6,725 nucleotides of DNA from an uncultured Chloroflexota bacterium (GTDB lineage: Bacteria; Chloroflexota; Anaerolineae; Aggregatilineales; Phototrophicaceae), in assembly GCA_903904765.1 (NCBI GenBank), contig CAIVEA010000480.1, positions 1 to 6,725 of the forward strand, written 5' to 3'. The position numbers and the translations under genes are program-made. Under the pieces are notes generated by a model that saw only the letters and a program-made list of their open reading frames with translations, was not told where the DNA came from and did no database searches. This document shows positions 6,523 through 6,725 of the stretch, piece after piece (within the stretch, counting starts at the first letter, position 1; each line of letters opens with the position of its first letter).

Positions 6523-6528
6523 ATTATA
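6523..6528 (-). promoter_or_regulatory. Consensus -10 box of the methyltransferase gene
   Basis: The minus strand reads a perfect TATAAT here, predicting a start of transcription near 6516 and a leader of about 37 bases before the ATG at 6479. No clear TTGACA-like -35 is found at 15-18 bases; an inverted repeat occupies that region. The box overlaps the first ATG of the longer reading frame (6524-6522), which therefore cannot be the translation start of a transcript from this promoter. Confidence 0.65.
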
Positions 6529-6535
6529 AAGGATT

Positions 6536-6565
6536 TTTCACACCTAGCAGTGGATGATTGTGAAA
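6536..6565. repeat. Inverted repeat TTTCACA-16-TGTGAAA upstream of the methyltransferase promoter
   Basis: TTTCACA (6536-6542) and TGTGAAA (6559-6565) are perfect 7-base inverted arms with a 16-base spacer, centred about 34 bases upstream of the predicted methyltransferase transcription start. It could be a regulator operator covering the -35 region, or a weak hairpin downstream of the 6601 stop. With arms of only 7 AT-rich bases, chance is a real possibility. Confidence 0.3.
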
Positions 6566-6600
6566 TGATTTATAATAATATTCATTAGTAATTGTGTTTA

Positions 6601-6725
6601 TTAAGATCTCGCTCTTTTCTTGTTAGAGGACTTACGATTAGATTTTTTGTCTATCGCACGACGCATGTATTTAGGTAACGGAAGTTGTTCGATAGGAATT
6701 ACATCATCATCTGCGAATACGATAC
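6601..6725 (-). CDS. C-terminal fragment of an unrecognised protein with a basic tail (runs off right edge)
   Basis: The minus strand from the right edge has one frame open for 40 codons, ending in TAA at 6603-6601; the other two minus frames meet stops within nine codons. The peptide begins IVFADDDVIPIEQLPLPKY and ends with a strongly basic stretch, MRRAIDKKSNR then KSSNKKRARS. Such Lys/Arg/Ser tails are common on RNA- or ribosome-associated proteins such as helicases and pseudouridine synthases, but no family can be assigned from 40 residues. Codon use is AT-rich, unlike the GC-rich genes to the left. It would be co-directional with the methyltransferase, with a 121-base gap. A plus-strand frame is also open over 6605-6725, so the coding call is tentative. 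Confidence 0.45.
   Translation of the reverse strand, partial: IVFADDDVIPIEQLPLPKYMRRAIDKKSNRKSSNKKRARS

Noticed and set aside
6605..6725. Open plus-strand frame at the right edge with an ATG at 6665
   Set aside because: It has no Shine-Dalgarno at the right distance and its peptide has no protein-like pattern; the minus-strand reading with a basic C-terminal tail and stop is more convincing.

Overview
The window is a mostly GC-rich stretch of bacterial chromosome. It is densely coded, with short intergenic gaps and recognisable bacterial promoters and Shine-Dalgarno sites. The gene content and protein styles would fit a Chloroflexota (Anaerolineae-like) bacterium: an SH3b plus N-acetylmuramidase-like protein, a LUD/LutC protein, a prolidase-like amidohydrolase, an EF-P with Arg32 and a methyltransferase with a C-terminal Trm112-like ribbon. 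That assignment is inference from general impression and no 16S or other decisive marker is present. I see no CRISPR array, tRNA, rRNA, transposase or phage integrase.

Layout: (1) positions 1-437, minus strand, hold the N-terminal part of a cell-wall-lytic-type protein that runs off the left edge. (2) A 166-bp divergent intergenic region (438-603) separates it from a plus-strand gene run. (3) Positions 604-4853 hold four plus-strand genes that look like one operon: LutC-like LUD protein, metal-dependent amidohydrolase, acyl-CoA-dehydrogenase-fold flavoprotein and an unrecognised Trp-rich protein with a possible GT-A glycosyltransferase flavour. The second and third genes overlap by an ATGA, and the third and fourth are separated by only 5 bases. 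(4) Elongation factor P (4935-5492) follows, with its own candidate extended -10 promoter. (5) A perfect 12-bp hairpin (5526-5555) lies between convergent genes and probably terminates both. (6) A minus-strand SAM methyltransferase (5580-6479) has a consensus TATAAT box that fixes its start. (7) From about 6530 to the right edge the DNA becomes AT-rich (about 34% GC by hand count for 6541-6725) and contains the C-terminal 40 codons of another minus-strand protein with a strongly basic tail.

How the genes may work together: the amidohydrolase and the acyl-CoA-dehydrogenase-like flavoprotein are translationally coupled, and the LutC-like protein is immediately upstream. This suggests a small catabolic or detoxification module, but the substrate cannot be read from the sequence. 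The flavoprotein lacks a glutamate at both usual acyl-CoA dehydrogenase catalytic-base positions, so it may not be a true dehydrogenase. EF-P is probably an independent housekeeping gene. I do not see a clearly novel multi-gene system. The most unusual elements are the base-less flavoprotein in its coupled cluster and the unrecognised 3723-4853 protein.
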